Positions 9,754-19,469 of a stretch of DNA of 64,000 nt are shown here, piece by piece. A program made the position numbers and the translations under genes. The notes under the pieces were generated by a model that was not told the origin of the DNA, did no database searches, and was given only the letters and a program-made list of their open reading frames with translations. The stretch covers positions 1,550,001 through 1,614,000 of the forward strand of contig NZ_JAMXLE010000001.1 of the NCBI RefSeq assembly GCF_024055895.1. The letters are read 5' to 3'. The DNA is from Rhizobium sp. L1K21 (GTDB taxonomy: Bacteria; Pseudomonadota; Alphaproteobacteria; Rhizobiales; Rhizobiaceae). How positions within the stretch are numbered: position 1 is the stretch's first letter; every line of letters begins with the position of its first letter.

Positions 9754-9773
9754 GGAAACATCCTTTCAGGGGA

Positions 9774-9806
9774 TATTTGGGGTTATTTTACCAAACATCA
9801 AGGGGG
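9774..9806 (-). promoter_or_regulatory. Candidate RpoH (sigma-32) promoter of hspQ
   Basis: On the minus strand, CCCCCTTGAT (9797-9806) and CCCCAAATA (9774-9782) are separated by 14 bases. The published sigma-32 consensus is close to CCCTTGAA, 13-14 bases, CCCCATNTA. Transcription would begin near 9767, only about 14 bases before the ATG, with the AAAGGA ribosome-binding site right at the RNA 5' end. The match is strong; the short leader is the main reservation. Confidence 0.6.
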
Positions 9807-9856
9807 CTATATTGTTCCGCGCACAATTTGTGACGGCGTTGTGACAAGCGGTCATC

Positions 9857-9884
9857 AAAAAAGGCGGCACATAAGCACCGCCTT
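9857..9884 (-). terminator. Rho-independent terminator downstream of glnA
   Basis: On the minus strand, a 7-bp stem AAGGCGG / CCGCCTT with a 10-base loop is followed by a run of T (the A-run at 9857-9862 on the plus strand). It lies about 30 bases after the glnA stop and probably ends the glnBA transcript. Confidence 0.75.
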
Positions 9885-9916
9885 CTTCTTCGTTTTCCGG
9901 ATAAGGGCGTAAGCCC

Positions 9917-11326
9917 TTAAACCGAATAATACATTTCGAACTCGACCGGGTGCGGCGTCATTTCGAAACGTGCAACTTCTTCCATCTTCAACTCGATATA
10001 GGCATCGATCTGATCATCGTCGAAGACGCCACCAGCTGTCAGGAACTTGCGATCCTTGTCGAGGCTTTCCAGGGCTTCGCGCAGCGAACCGCTGACCGTC
10101 GGAATCTTCTTCAGTTCTTTCGGCGGCAGATCGTAGAGATCCTTGTCCATCGCCTTGCCGGGATGGATCTTATTCTTGATGCCGTCAAGACCGGCCATCA
10201 GCATGGCTGCGAAGGCGAGGTACGAATTGGCTGTCGGATCGGGGAAGCGAACTTCAACGCGCTTTGCCTTCGGCGAAGAACCGAACGGAATGCGGCAAGA
10301 TGCCGAGCGGTTGCGCGCGGAATAGGCCAGAAGCACAGGCGCTTCATAACCCGGTACCAGACGCTTGTAGGAGTTGGTAGACGGGTTTGAAAAGGCGTTG
10401 ATCGCCTTGGCATGCTTGATAATGCCGCCGATATAGTAAAGGCAGCTTTCAGAAAGGCCCGCATATTCATCACCTGCAAAGGTCGGCTTGCCGTCTTTCC
10501 AGATGGACTGGTGAACGTGCATGCCGGAACCATTGTCGCCGAAGACCGGCTTGGGCATGAAAGTTGCGGTCTTTCCATAAGCATTGGCGACCTGATGCAC
10601 GACGTATTTGTAAATCTGCACCTTGTCGGCGTTGCGCACCAGCGTGTCAAACTTCACGCCGAGCTCGTGCTGGGCGGAAGCCACTTCGTGGTGATGCTTT
10701 TCGACGACAACACCCATTTCAGCGAGAATTGTCAGCATTTCGGAGCGCATGTCCTGAATGCTGTCGATCGGCGGAACCGGGAAATAGCCACCCTTGACGC
10801 GCGGGCGATGGCCAAGGTTGCCGGTTTCGTAGTCGGCGTCGTCGTTGATCGGCAGTTCCGTCGAATCGAGCTTGAAGCCGGTATTGTAGGGATCGGCCTT
10901 GTAACGGACGTCGTCAAACACGAAGAATTCAGGCTCAGGACCAAAAAAGGCCGTATCGCCAATTCCGGATGCCTTGAGATAGGCTTCGGCCTTCTTAGCG
11001 GTACCACGGGGATCGCGGTTGTAGGATTCTCCGGAGATCGGGTCGAGAATATCGCAGACGATCACCATCGTGGATTGCGCAAAGAAGGGGTCCATATGCG
11101 CAGTCTCAGTATCCGGCATGAGGACCATGTCTGATTCATTGATCGCCTTCCATCCTGCGATCGACGATCCGTCAAACATGACACCATCGGTGAACATGTC
11201 CTCGTCCACGCAGCTGACATCCATTGTCAGGTGCTGCAGCTTGCCACGCGGATCCGTGAAGCGCAGGTCTACGAATTTGACATCGTCATCCTTGATCTGT
11301 TTGAGAATGTCTTTTGCGGTAGCCAT
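9917..11326 (-). CDS. glnA: Glutamine synthetase, type I
   Basis: Makes glutamine from glutamate and ammonia using ATP, the main entry point for nitrogen, as a cytosolic dodecamer. The 469-residue product is full length. It carries the DGSS motif, the beta-Gln-synt segment and the C-terminal DKDLYDLPP motif, whose tyrosine (near residue 398) is the adenylylation target of GlnE in this enzyme class. It lies 73 bases downstream of glnB in the usual rhizobial glnBA pair. A sigma-54-type promoter ahead of glnB suggests nitrogen control. Confidence 0.97.
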   Translation of the reverse strand: MATAKDILKQIKDDDVKFVDLRFTDPRGKLQHLTMDVSCVDEDMFTDGVMFDGSSIAGWKAINESDMVLMPDTETAHMDPFFAQSTMVIVCDILDPISGESYNRDPRGTAKKAEAYLKASGIGDTAFFGPEPEFFVFDDVRYKADPYNTGFKLDSTELPINDDADYETGNLGHRPRVKGGYFPVPPIDSIQDMRSEMLTILAEMGVVVEKHHHEVASAQHELGVKFDTLVRNADKVQIYKYVVHQVANAYGKTATFMPKPVFGDNGSGMHVHQSIWKDGKPTFAGDEYAGLSESCLYYIGGIIKHAKAINAFSNPSTNSYKRLVPGYEAPVLLAYSARNRSASCRIPFGSSPKAKRVEVRFPDPTANSYLAFAAMLMAGLDGIKNKIHPGKAMDKDLYDLPPKELKKIPTVSGSLREALESLDKDRKFLTAGGVFDDDQIDAYIELKMEEVARFEMTPHPVEFEMYYSV

Positions 11327-11399
11327 GTCTTATGTCCCTATTCTTTTTGCGGGTGTTTCCTCTGGCCCCAAGCAAATTGGGGTGCAAACGTATAAAATG

Positions 11400-11774
<375 letters not shown>

Positions 11775-11794
11775 CTATTCCGCTGGCCCACCTC

Positions 11795-11811
11795 ATGCAG
11801 GTATCATGCCA
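11795..11811 (-). promoter_or_regulatory. Sigma-54 (RpoN) promoter of glnBA
   Basis: The minus strand reads TGGCATG-ATAC-CTGCAT. It has the invariant GG (-24) and GC (-12) at the correct 10-base spacing and fits TGGCAYR-N4-YTGCW. Transcription would start near 11785, about 47 bases before the glnB ATG. Rhizobial glnBA operons are known to be partly NtrC/RpoN controlled, so the position agrees with established biology. Confidence 0.7.
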
Positions 11812-11984
11812 ATTTTCCGGGCAGGTTCAAGAATTTGATAGGATTAATCCTCTTATCCGCAAGCTTTGTCGCCGCTTTGGGCGTCCAAACCGCTTTATTT
11901 CCTCTTCGCCGTCTCGACGAACTCCCCGTGGTCTGAAACCGATTTCGTTCATGAAAGGCATAGCCTGTCTTTTGGCGCTCTTCA

Positions 11985-11998
11985 AGCGCATATGCGCT
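11985..11998. promoter_or_regulatory. Perfect 14-base palindrome upstream of glnBA
   Basis: AGCGCATATGCGCT is fully self-complementary and lies about 200 bases upstream of the predicted glnB transcription start and 75 bases upstream of nnr. That is a plausible distance for a sigma-54 enhancer, but the spacing does not match the NtrC dyad. It could serve nnr or bind another regulator. Confidence 0.3.
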
Positions 11999-12072
11999 AT
12001 GCAAATGCCCATAATTTAACCACAAATCTGCATCTTGCCATGGCCGCAAGCTTGGACGCATAGTAACTCACC

Positions 12073-13569
12073 ATGACCCATTTGAATCACCTCCTGCTTG
12101 AGCCGGCAACCATGAATGCTGTGGACAGGGCGGCGGCGGATAGCGGTATTGATATGTGGCGGATGATGGAGAATGCGGGGGCGGCAATTGCCTCAACTGC
12201 GCTCCGTGAATATCCGCAGGCAAAGCGCTACGTTGTTTTGTGCGGCCCCGGCAACAACGGCGGCGATGGCTATGTGGCTGCACATTTTCTGCATTCATCC
12301 GGTGCTGTTGTCGGTGTCTATCGCTTTGGTCCTTCCCCAAACCGCGGCGACGCGGGCAGGGCTACAGCGCTTTGGGCCCGCACTGTGGAGCCAATCGAAG
12401 CCTACGAGCCCGACGAGGGCGATGTGATCATCGACGCATTGTTCGGGGCAGGGCTGGCTCGTCCTCTCGATTCCATGCTCAACGCCTTGATCGACAGATG
12501 CGATGCAGCAGCATTGCCGGTGATATCGGCGGATTTGCCTAGCGGAATTGACGGGCGGACAGGCCGGTTTCCCGCGGGATCTGGTCAGAATGCTCGCGCG
12601 TTTCGAGCCTCCCACACGGTTACTTTCATGACCAATAAGCCGGGACATGTCCTTCTGCCGGGGCGGGAATATTGCGGAACAGTCGCGTTGTTCGACATTG
12701 GGATCCCGAAACGTGTCGTCCTGTCCCGCGACCAGGCGATGCGCATCAATGAACCAGAACTGTGGAAGAGCTCTCTCCGCCAAGCCTCAGCAAGTGATCA
12801 CAAATATAAGCGTGGACATCTTTGCGTCTTTGGGGGACCTGCAACTGCGACGGGCGCGGCTCGCCTTTCTGCCGAGGCTGCGCTCAAGATGGGTGCTGGA
12901 GCAGTCACGCTTCTCGCCCCTCGCGAAGCACTTCACGTCAATGCCGCACATCTGACGGCGGTGATGCTCAAGGAATCCTCAAACGAAACTGTTGAGTCGC
13001 TGGTCCAAGACAAGAGAACCAGCGCATTCGTTCTCGGTCCGGGCTTCGGCGTGGGCGATGAGACGTGTCACCTGGCTCTGGCCTTGGCTGAAAAGCCGCT
13101 GGTGCTGGATGCTGACGGAATTTCTTCGTTTTCATCGAACCCGGAGACACTCTTTGCAAGACTGAAACAGAGCGCTTGCCAAACCATACTGACCCCACAT
13201 GAAGGTGAGTTCTCCAGATTGTTCGCGGACCTGGCTGACGATGAAACGCTCTCGAAGATCGACCGCGCGAAAAGTGCGGCGAAACGTTCAAACGCGGTCA
13301 TCATCTATAAGGGGGCGGATACCGTTGTGGCCGCACCGGACGGGCGCGCCTATGCAAATATCAACGGTCCACCGTGGCTGGCGACTGCGGGCTCAGGCGA
13401 TGTGCTGGCGGGAATGTGTGGCGCATTGCTGGCGCAGGGCGTTTCCACCTTTGAGGCGGCCGCGGCAGCCGTTTGGCTTCATGCTGATACCGCCCGCACT
13501 TTGGGACCTGGCCTGACCGCGGAAACGCTCGCTTCGGCTGTCAGACCGTACCAGGCTCGCGCAGAATAA
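12073..13569 (+). CDS. nnr: Bifunctional NAD(P)H-hydrate epimerase / ADP-dependent dehydratase
   Basis: Repairs damaged NADH and NADPH hydrates: the N-terminal YjeF domain interconverts R and S forms, and the C-terminal ribokinase-fold domain dehydrates the S form using ADP. The 498-residue product has both domains, with GPGNNGGDGYV near residues 58-68 in the epimerase and NGPPWLATAGSGDVLAG around 430-447 in the dehydratase. The reading frame ends 29 bases inside the convergent moeA gene. No clear ribosome-binding site precedes the ATG, so the start carries some doubt. Confidence 0.94.
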   Translation: MTHLNHLLLEPATMNAVDRAAADSGIDMWRMMENAGAAIASTALREYPQAKRYVVLCGPGNNGGDGYVAAHFLHSSGAVVGVYRFGPSPNRGDAGRATALWARTVEPIEAYEPDEGDVIIDALFGAGLARPLDSMLNALIDRCDAAALPVISADLPSGIDGRTGRFPAGSGQNARAFRASHTVTFMTNKPGHVLLPGREYCGTVALFDIGIPKRVVLSRDQAMRINEPELWKSSLRQASASDHKYKRGHLCVFGGPATATGAARLSAEAALKMGAGAVTLLAPREALHVNAAHLTAVMLKESSNETVESLVQDKRTSAFVLGPGFGVGDETCHLALALAEKPLVLDADGISSFSSNPETLFARLKQSACQTILTPHEGEFSRLFADLADDETLSKIDRAKSAAKRSNAVIIYKGADTVVAAPDGRAYANINGPPWLATAGSGDVLAGMCGALLAQGVSTFEAAAAAVWLHADTARTLGPGLTAETLASAVRPYQARAE

Positions 13570-14776
13570 TTGCTTTCGCGGTTTCGCCTGCTTTCAGCGG
13601 CGGCGCAAACGGAGGTCGGATAATCAGACAGCCGGATTGAGCCAGGATTTTCATCATGGATGAATCCTGCTTGTCGAAAGGCTCGGCCAGCAAAGCGCCG
13701 TCTTCACGCAGTGTCAGTGTCGCCCGCAGGTGATCACGGCGTTTGTCGTTTTCGGCAAGATCGCGGGTCACGATCACATCTGCCTCGTTTGAAGCATCAG
13801 GCCGGTGCGCCATCTTGCGCAAGACCGGTTGCATGAAGAGGAGCGCGCAGACAAGCGATGAAACAGGATTTCCCGGAAGCCCGAGAACGGAAACAGCATC
13901 CAGCTTGCCGGCCATCAGCGGTTTGCCGGGACGCATAGCCAGCCGCCAGAAATCAAGTTCCATACCGGCTGTTTTCAGCGCTTTTTGAACCAGGTCATGG
14001 TCGCCGACCGACGCACCGCCCAATGTGACGAGCATATCGACATTCGCCGCGCGCGCTTCGGCAATGCCTGCCGCCAGCGCATCCATACGGTCGGGAATAA
14101 TTCCCAGATCCAGGACGTCTGCACCGGCCTCGCGCGCCAGCGCGCCGATCGCAAAATTGTTGGAAGCGACAATCTGGTCCGGTTTCGGCGTATTGCCAGG
14201 CGCGACGAGTTCATCGCCCGTTGCCATGATTGCGACCTTGGGACGACGGTAAACTTCGAGCGTTGCGTGGTTCATGGCAGCAGCAACCATCAAGCGGGAT
14301 GCATCAAGCTGCATGCCTTTGTGCAAGACGATTTCACCCTCTGCAAAATCCTGTCCACGCGGACGGATGTGCCGTCCCAGCGATGGCTGAAAGGTTGCAG
14401 CCAATGTGCCGTCGTCGTTGAAAGCCGCATCTTCCTGCAACAGGACGGTATCGGCACCTTGCGGAACTGGAGCACCGGTAAATATCCGCACCGCTTGGCC
14501 TTCGCTGACCGTGCCGGAAAACGCTTTGCCGGCTGCGGATTCGCCGATGACTTTCAGGGGCTTGCCGCTGACAACATCTGCATGACGCAATGCATAACCA
14601 TCCATCGCCGAAGCGTTGAAAGGTGGCTGTGTCAGGCGGGCTGAGACGGGCGCTGCCAAAATCCGCCCATGCGCAAGAGCAAGCGAAAGGGATTCGGTCT
14701 CTGAAACAGGCTTTGCCGCACGTAAAAGCCTTACGAGCGCATCTTCGACCGGCAACAATGGCATTGGCTCAACCAT
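13541..14776 (-). CDS. moeA: Molybdopterin molybdotransferase MoeA
   Basis: Inserts molybdate into adenylated molybdopterin in the last steps of molybdenum cofactor synthesis. The 411-residue product has the MoeA N-terminal domains, the central MoCF-biosynthesis domain with [11 protein letters not shown] (around 250), and the C-terminal beta-barrel domain. The start overlaps the moaC stop by eight bases, so expression is coupled. The 3' end overlaps nnr on the other strand. It closes the ppiD-trpD-trpC-moaC-moeA run. Confidence 0.96.
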   Translation of the reverse strand: MVEPMPLLPVEDALVRLLRAAKPVSETESLSLALAHGRILAAPVSARLTQPPFNASAMDGYALRHADVVSGKPLKVIGESAAGKAFSGTVSEGQAVRIFTGAPVPQGADTVLLQEDAAFNDDGTLAATFQPSLGRHIRPRGQDFAEGEIVLHKGMQLDASRLMVAAAMNHATLEVYRRPKVAIMATGDELVAPGNTPKPDQIVASNNFAIGALAREAGADVLDLGIIPDRMDALAAGIAEARAANVDMLVTLGGASVGDHDLVQKALKTAGMELDFWRLAMRPGKPLMAGKLDAVSVLGLPGNPVSSLVCALLFMQPVLRKMAHRPDASNEADVIVTRDLAENDKRRDHLRATLTLREDGALLAEPFDKQDSSMMKILAQSGCLIIRPPFAPPLKAGETAKAIILREPGTV

Positions 14777-15260
14777 CGTTTTCCAGCCTGTAATGGCCTG
14801 ATTTTCCGCCGGTTTTTTCGACCAGGCGAATCGATCCGATTTCCATCGCTTTGTCGACAGCCTTGGCCATATCGTAAATTGTCAGGCAGGTGACGGAGAC
14901 GGCTGTCAGCGCTTCCATTTCAACGCCCGTCTTGCCGCTCAGCTTTGCCATGGCTTCCACGCGAAGGCCGGGCAGCTGGTCATCATACTCGATATCGACG
15001 GAAACCTTGGTAAGCATCAGTGGATGACAAAGTGGAATAAGGTCAGACGTCTTTTTGGCTGCCATAATGCCGGCGATACGCGCCGTGCCGATAACGTCGC
15101 CTTTTTTTGCCGAACCATCCTTGATCAGTTGCAGGGTTTCCGGCTTCATCTTGATGAAGCCTTCGGCAATGGCCGTGCGCTCCGTCTCCGACTTTGCGCC
15201 GACATCGACCATGTTGGCCGCGCCGCTTTCGTCCAGATGGGTCAGACGATCGCCACTCAT
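14769..15260 (-). CDS. moaC: Cyclic pyranopterin monophosphate synthase MoaC
   Basis: Converts the MoaA product into cyclic pyranopterin monophosphate, the first stable intermediate of molybdenum cofactor synthesis. The 163-residue product is full length, with the family's [12 protein letters not shown] and [20 protein letters not shown] segments. It overlaps trpC upstream (ATGA) and moeA downstream, so the two cofactor genes are embedded at the end of a tryptophan operon. MoaA is not in the window. Confidence 0.97.
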   Translation of the reverse strand: MSGDRLTHLDESGAANMVDVGAKSETERTAIAEGFIKMKPETLQLIKDGSAKKGDVIGTARIAGIMAAKKTSDLIPLCHPLMLTKVSVDIEYDDQLPGLRVEAMAKLSGKTGVEMEALTAVSVTCLTIYDMAKAVDKAMEIGSIRLVEKTGGKSGHYRLENDG

Positions 15261-16072
15261 TCGGCGGCCTGTTCTGAGGCGACACCACTCAGCAGACGCT
15301 TTGTCGCTGCAGTGACATCTGACTGCCGCATGAGGCTTTCCCCGACGAGAAAACTGGTGATGCCGCAGGCGCTCAATCGTTTACAGTCGTCGTTGGTGAA
15401 AATGCCGCTTTCGCCGACCAGAAGACGGCCTTCGGGAACCATTTCCGCAAGCTCTTCCGATACACCGAGGCTGACTTCAAAGGTACGCAGGTTGCGGTTG
15501 TTGATGCCCACCAGCGGGGATGATAGCGCAAGCGCGCGCTCCATTTCCTCGCGATCATGGACCTCGATCAGCACATCCATGCCGAGAGAAAATGCGGTCT
15601 CTTCCAGCCGTTTAGCCTCGTCGTCAGCCAGACTTGCCATAATGATGAGGATAGCGTCGGCACCCCATGCGCGCGCTTCGTACACCTGGTAGGGTTCGAA
15701 CATGAAATCCTTGCGCAGCGCAGGCAACAAACACGCATCGCGCGCCGCCGACAGAAATTCCGGCGCGCCCTGAAAGCTCGGCCTGTCCGTCAAAACAGAA
15801 AGGCACGCAGCGCCGCCTTCTTCATAGGCGCGGGCAAGGGCAGGGGGATCGAAATCCTCGCGGATAAGGCCCTTTGAAGGACTTGCCTTCTTGATCTCGG
15901 CAATGAGCCCGAACGCGCCGGCATCTTGCTTTTGCTTCAAGGCATTGTAAAAGCCGCGCGCCGGTGTTTGGTCCTTGGCAATGGCGACAAGCTCTTGCAA
16001 GGGCAGGTTTGCCTTGGCAGCCGCAATTTCTTCACGCTTATAGGCTTCGATCTTACGCAGAATATCAGTCAT
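15257..16072 (-). CDS. trpC: Indole-3-glycerol phosphate synthase
   Basis: Closes the indole ring in tryptophan synthesis as a cytosolic TIM barrel. The 271-residue product has the conserved [12 protein letters not shown] segment, LRKDFM, and [12 protein letters not shown] near the active site. It is monofunctional, not fused to TrpF. It lies 21 bases after trpD and overlaps moaC by four bases. Confidence 0.97.
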   Translation of the reverse strand: MTDILRKIEAYKREEIAAAKANLPLQELVAIAKDQTPARGFYNALKQKQDAGAFGLIAEIKKASPSKGLIREDFDPPALARAYEEGGAACLSVLTDRPSFQGAPEFLSAARDACLLPALRKDFMFEPYQVYEARAWGADAILIIMASLADDEAKRLEETAFSLGMDVLIEVHDREEMERALALSSPLVGINNRNLRTFEVSLGVSEELAEMVPEGRLLVGESGIFTNDDCKRLSACGITSFLVGESLMRQSDVTAATKRLLSGVASEQAAE

Positions 16073-16093
16073 CGTTCAACCTTAGCGCTCTTC

Positions 16094-17107
16094 TTATGAA
16101 TTGGAAACGGCGACAAGTCTTTCGAGCGCTGATGCGGCAGCGCCTCTTTCCAGCGATTCCGTCGCCAACGCCATGCCACCGGCAATGTCAGAGGTTTTTC
16201 CGGCGACAACCAGAGAGGCTGCGGCATTGGCAAGCGCGATATCGCGGTAGGCATTTTTTGCACCTGCCAGCACGGCGCGCAGTGCTTTTGCATTTTCTTC
16301 GCCATTGCCACCGCGAACATCTTCCAGTTTCGCCGGAGCGACATCGAAATCGGCCGGAGTGAGTTTGAAGGTTCGGATTTTGCCATCTTCCAGGGCAGCA
16401 ACCTCCGTCGAGCCCGTCGTCGTGATCTCATCCATGCCTTCGCCGTGCACGACCCATACGCTTTCTGAGCCCAGATCCTTCATCACCTCGGCAATCGGCA
16501 GAAGCCATTGGGGGGCGAAAACGCCGATCAACTGACGCCGGACACCGGCGGGGTTGGAAAGGGGGCCAAGCAGATTGTAGATCGTGCGTGTGCCAAGCTC
16601 GACGCGGCTTGGGCCGACATGGCGCATGGCAGAGTGATGCGATTGCGCAAACATGAATCCGATGCCGGCCTCCGTAATGCAGCGCGAAATCTGCTCTGGT
16701 CCGATATCGAGCTTCACACCCAGTGCCGTCAGCGCATCGGCAGCGCCTGAAGCTGAGCTCAATGCGCGATTGCCGTGTTTTGCGACCGGTACGCCGGCCC
16801 CGGCTACGATGAGAGCAGCCAGGGTCGAAATATTGTAGGTTTTCATGCCGTCGCCGCCGGTACCGACGATATCGACCGCGTCGGCGGGTGCCTTCACCTT
16901 CAACATCTTGTTCCGCATCACGCCGACCGCGCCCGCGATTTCGGAAACGGTTTCACCGCGCACCCGCAGCGCCATCAAAAATCCGCCGATCTGCGATGGG
17001 GTCGCATCGCCCGACATCATGATATTGAAGGCTTCTGCCGATTCCTGCCGGTTCAGCGGCTCGCCATTGGCAACCTTTGCAATGAAATGTTTGAAATCAG
17101 CCATCAT
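16094..17107 (-). CDS. trpD: Anthranilate phosphoribosyltransferase
   Basis: Adds phosphoribose from PRPP to anthranilate, the second step of tryptophan synthesis. The 337-residue product carries the PRPP-binding [13 protein letters not shown] segment near residue 82 and the [10 protein letters not shown] motif. The N-terminus reads MMADF; a GGGGGA ribosome-binding site fits either Met. It sits 18 bases after ppiD. No trpG lies beside it; in Rhizobiales trpE and trpG are often fused elsewhere. Confidence 0.97.
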   Translation of the reverse strand: MMADFKHFIAKVANGEPLNRQESAEAFNIMMSGDATPSQIGGFLMALRVRGETVSEIAGAVGVMRNKMLKVKAPADAVDIVGTGGDGMKTYNISTLAALIVAGAGVPVAKHGNRALSSASGAADALTALGVKLDIGPEQISRCITEAGIGFMFAQSHHSAMRHVGPSRVELGTRTIYNLLGPLSNPAGVRRQLIGVFAPQWLLPIAEVMKDLGSESVWVVHGEGMDEITTTGSTEVAALEDGKIRTFKLTPADFDVAPAKLEDVRGGNGEENAKALRAVLAGAKNAYRDIALANAAASLVVAGKTSDIAGGMALATESLERGAAASALERLVAVSNS

Positions 17108-17125
17108 TCCCCCGATTGCGATATT

Positions 17126-19021
17126 TTAGCGAACCATGGCTTGCTGAGCCAGCGTCTGATTGATCTGCACACCATATGTTGCCTGCAGTTTGGAGACCAT
17201 CTGATCCAGGATGTCGTCGCCAGCAGCCTGTGCGAGGCGTTCCACCTGGCCATTGTCAGCACTCAGTGCATCAACACTAGCGCCTTCGCCCGTGGATTTT
17301 ACAACCAGCACCAATTGTGCAGAACCGTCGGCGCTCGGCGCTGTCGCGGCGTGGCCTTCAGGTCCACCATAGGCACCTGCGACGGCTTCGTTTCCAAACA
17401 CAGCATCGGCAGAGCCCGAGCGCTTCAGATTGGACTTTGTGTTGACCGGCAGGGCCAGCTCGGTTGCAACCTCTTCAAGGCTCTTACCGCCCTTGACGTC
17501 TTGAAGGACCGCCTGAGCCTTGGCTTTCAAGGCATCGGCCGTTGCTTCAGCTTTCCAGTCGGCAAGGACTTTGTCCTTTACCTCATCAAGTGTTCGGTCG
17601 CGATCCGGCGTGATCGAATCGACCTCAAACCACAGGTAACCTTCGCGACCGATATCGATCGGCAAAGCTTCGACGCCTGGATCGGTGTCGAAAACGGAGG
17701 TCAGCAGTTTCCGCTCTTCAGGAAGATCGGCAACTTTCTTTCCGCTCATGTCTTCACCGTTTTCGTCGATATCGCTGATTTTCACAGGCGTCAGGCGAAG
17801 CTGCTTTGCAGCCTCGGCCAATGTTGCGCCGCCGGCGCGGGCATCTTCATAGGCATCGTGAACATTGAGAATTTCATCGGCTGCCAGATTGAGCGCGATA
17901 TCCTTGCGGATTTCATCCTTCACTTCGTCATAAGACTTTGTGTTTTCCGGCTTGATATCTGTGGCCCGCAAGATCACCGGACCAAAGGTTCCATCGACCA
18001 CCGGGCTTGTGCCGCCGTTTTCGCTTATTGCAAAAGCGGCATCGGCGGTCTTCTTGTCAGGGAAGGTGGCCGGCGTGAAGTTACCCAGATTGACATCCTT
18101 TTCGGTCTTGCCGTTTTCCTTCACCAGCTCGTCAAAGGTTGCTTCACCGGAGGCAAGCTTGGCAGCAGCATCATCGGCCGCTGCCTTATCGGCGAAGCTC
18201 AGCTGATCAATGGTGCGGCTGGCAGGCGTGGAATAGCGATCCTTGTTCTTTTCATAATCGGCCTTCACCTCGCTCTCGGCCACCGCGTTCACATCCATGA
18301 TGTCGGAAGGCTCGAGCTTGAGATAGGTGAACGTGCGGTATTCCGGCGCGCGATACTCCTTCTTATGCTCTTCAAACCATTTGGAAAGCACGTCGTCGGA
18401 AGGTGCTGCAATCGGATCGATGTTGGCGGAGGAAAGAACGATGTAGTCCACATCGCGAACCTGGTTCTGATATTCCTTCAGCGCGGACGAGAGGGCTGCC
18501 GGCGGCTCAAAACCATTGGCCACGGCATCAACGATCTGGCTGCGAACAGCAACCTTGGACTGGCTCTTGATATAGTCTTCTTCATTGAGACCGGCGTTGC
18601 GCAAGGCGTTGGCAAAGACCGTGCGGTCGAAACGACCACTGGGCGCCCGAAACGCCGGCTCTTCGGCAATGATCTGTGCGAGACGCTCTTCAGAAAGGCC
18701 GAGGTTCATATCGTCCGCAAGCTGATCAAGTGCAGCACCCGCGGCCAATTGGGCAAAAACCTGACGGTCTACACCGAAAGCGCGTGCCTGTTCGGTCGTC
18801 AGGCGCGTCCCGAGCTGACGCGACAGCAGCGCGAGCTGACGTTCGTAATTGAGGCGGAATTCCGGTGCATCAACGGTCTGATCGCCCACGGTGACAACCG
18901 CTGTCGACGGACTGGAAACAAGAGAACTCGAAATACCCCATACGCCGAAGGAGGCGACCAGAAGCACGAAAAAGAACTTGGCGATCCATGTCTGCGCGCC
19001 GCGGCGCAAAAGGTCCATCAT
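17126..19021 (-). CDS. ppiD: PpiD-like membrane-anchored peptidyl-prolyl isomerase (SurA_N / parvulin)
   Basis: An inner-membrane periplasmic folding factor for outer-membrane and secreted proteins. It has one N-terminal membrane anchor (around residues 14-32, WIAKFFFVLLVASFGVWGI), a SurA_N chaperone region, a rather divergent parvulin-like domain near 240-360 and a long C-terminal tail. I start it at ATG 19021 (MMDLLRRG), which has GAGGAA nine bases upstream; the longest frame begins eight codons earlier at 19045. The product is 631 residues. It heads the trpDC-moaC-moeA run. Confidence 0.92.
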   Translation of the reverse strand: MMDLLRRGAQTWIAKFFFVLLVASFGVWGISSSLVSSPSTAVVTVGDQTVDAPEFRLNYERQLALLSRQLGTRLTTEQARAFGVDRQVFAQLAAGAALDQLADDMNLGLSEERLAQIIAEEPAFRAPSGRFDRTVFANALRNAGLNEEDYIKSQSKVAVRSQIVDAVANGFEPPAALSSALKEYQNQVRDVDYIVLSSANIDPIAAPSDDVLSKWFEEHKKEYRAPEYRTFTYLKLEPSDIMDVNAVAESEVKADYEKNKDRYSTPASRTIDQLSFADKAAADDAAAKLASGEATFDELVKENGKTEKDVNLGNFTPATFPDKKTADAAFAISENGGTSPVVDGTFGPVILRATDIKPENTKSYDEVKDEIRKDIALNLAADEILNVHDAYEDARAGGATLAEAAKQLRLTPVKISDIDENGEDMSGKKVADLPEERKLLTSVFDTDPGVEALPIDIGREGYLWFEVDSITPDRDRTLDEVKDKVLADWKAEATADALKAKAQAVLQDVKGGKSLEEVATELALPVNTKSNLKRSGSADAVFGNEAVAGAYGGPEGHAATAPSADGSAQLVLVVKSTGEGASVDALSADNGQVERLAQAAGDDILDQMVSKLQATYGVQINQTLAQQAMVR

Positions 19022-19208
19022 TTGAACAGTTTCCTCAGATTCCATTGTGCAGCGCGCTGGCGCTTGTCTTTAGTTACGGCCTCATTAAATGAATTTTTTC
19101 CAGAAATGAAGGCGGGCAGGGGAATTTGATCACTCAAGGTGCGCAGATCGTGCCGAGAAGAGAATAGGTCTTGCAAAAGCGCGACGATTCGCGCATGTAG
19201 GCGCCAAC

Positions 19209-19298
19209 GGATGGGTGGCCGAGCGGTTTAAGGCACCGGTCTTGAAAACCGGCGTGCGGGAGACCGTACCGTGGGTTCGAATCCCACCCCATCCGCCA
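19209..19298 (+). tRNA. tRNA-Ser (anticodon UGA)
   Basis: A 90-base class II tRNA. The acceptor stem GGATGGG pairs with CCCATCC, followed by discriminator G and an encoded CCA. The anticodon stem CCGGT/ACCGG encloses the loop CTTGAAA with anticodon TGA. A long variable arm follows, and the T arm is GTGGG-TTCGAAT-CCCAC. It reads UCA codons. No integrase or att repeat is beside it. Confidence 0.97.
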
Positions 19299-19469
19299 CT
19301 TTTCGTCCGTTCGGCAGCGCATAAGACGTTGCATTTTTTGACCCAAGAACAACAGCAAACACCTCCGTGCGCGACCTCGCGTCGACCCACCGGCAAATTG
19401 TCTTGGATGAAACACGCCATCCGGTTAGGTTTTGCTGGACGAATCTCTTGATTTTGAACGGCGACATTT

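Noticed and set aside
16775-19129. A 784-codon plus-strand open frame
   Set aside because: It lies fully antisense to ppiD and trpD. High GC third positions of the real genes keep the opposite strand free of stops. It has no ribosome-binding site or recognisable domain.
19134-19467. Several minus-strand frames of 79-96 codons covering the tRNA gene
   Set aside because: They are translations of the complement of tRNA-Ser; the peptide GWDSNPRYGLPHAG is a well-known tRNA artefact.
19209-19469. tRNA-Ser as a possible integration site
   Set aside because: No integrase, no direct repeat of the tRNA 3' end and no island-like genes were seen on either side.
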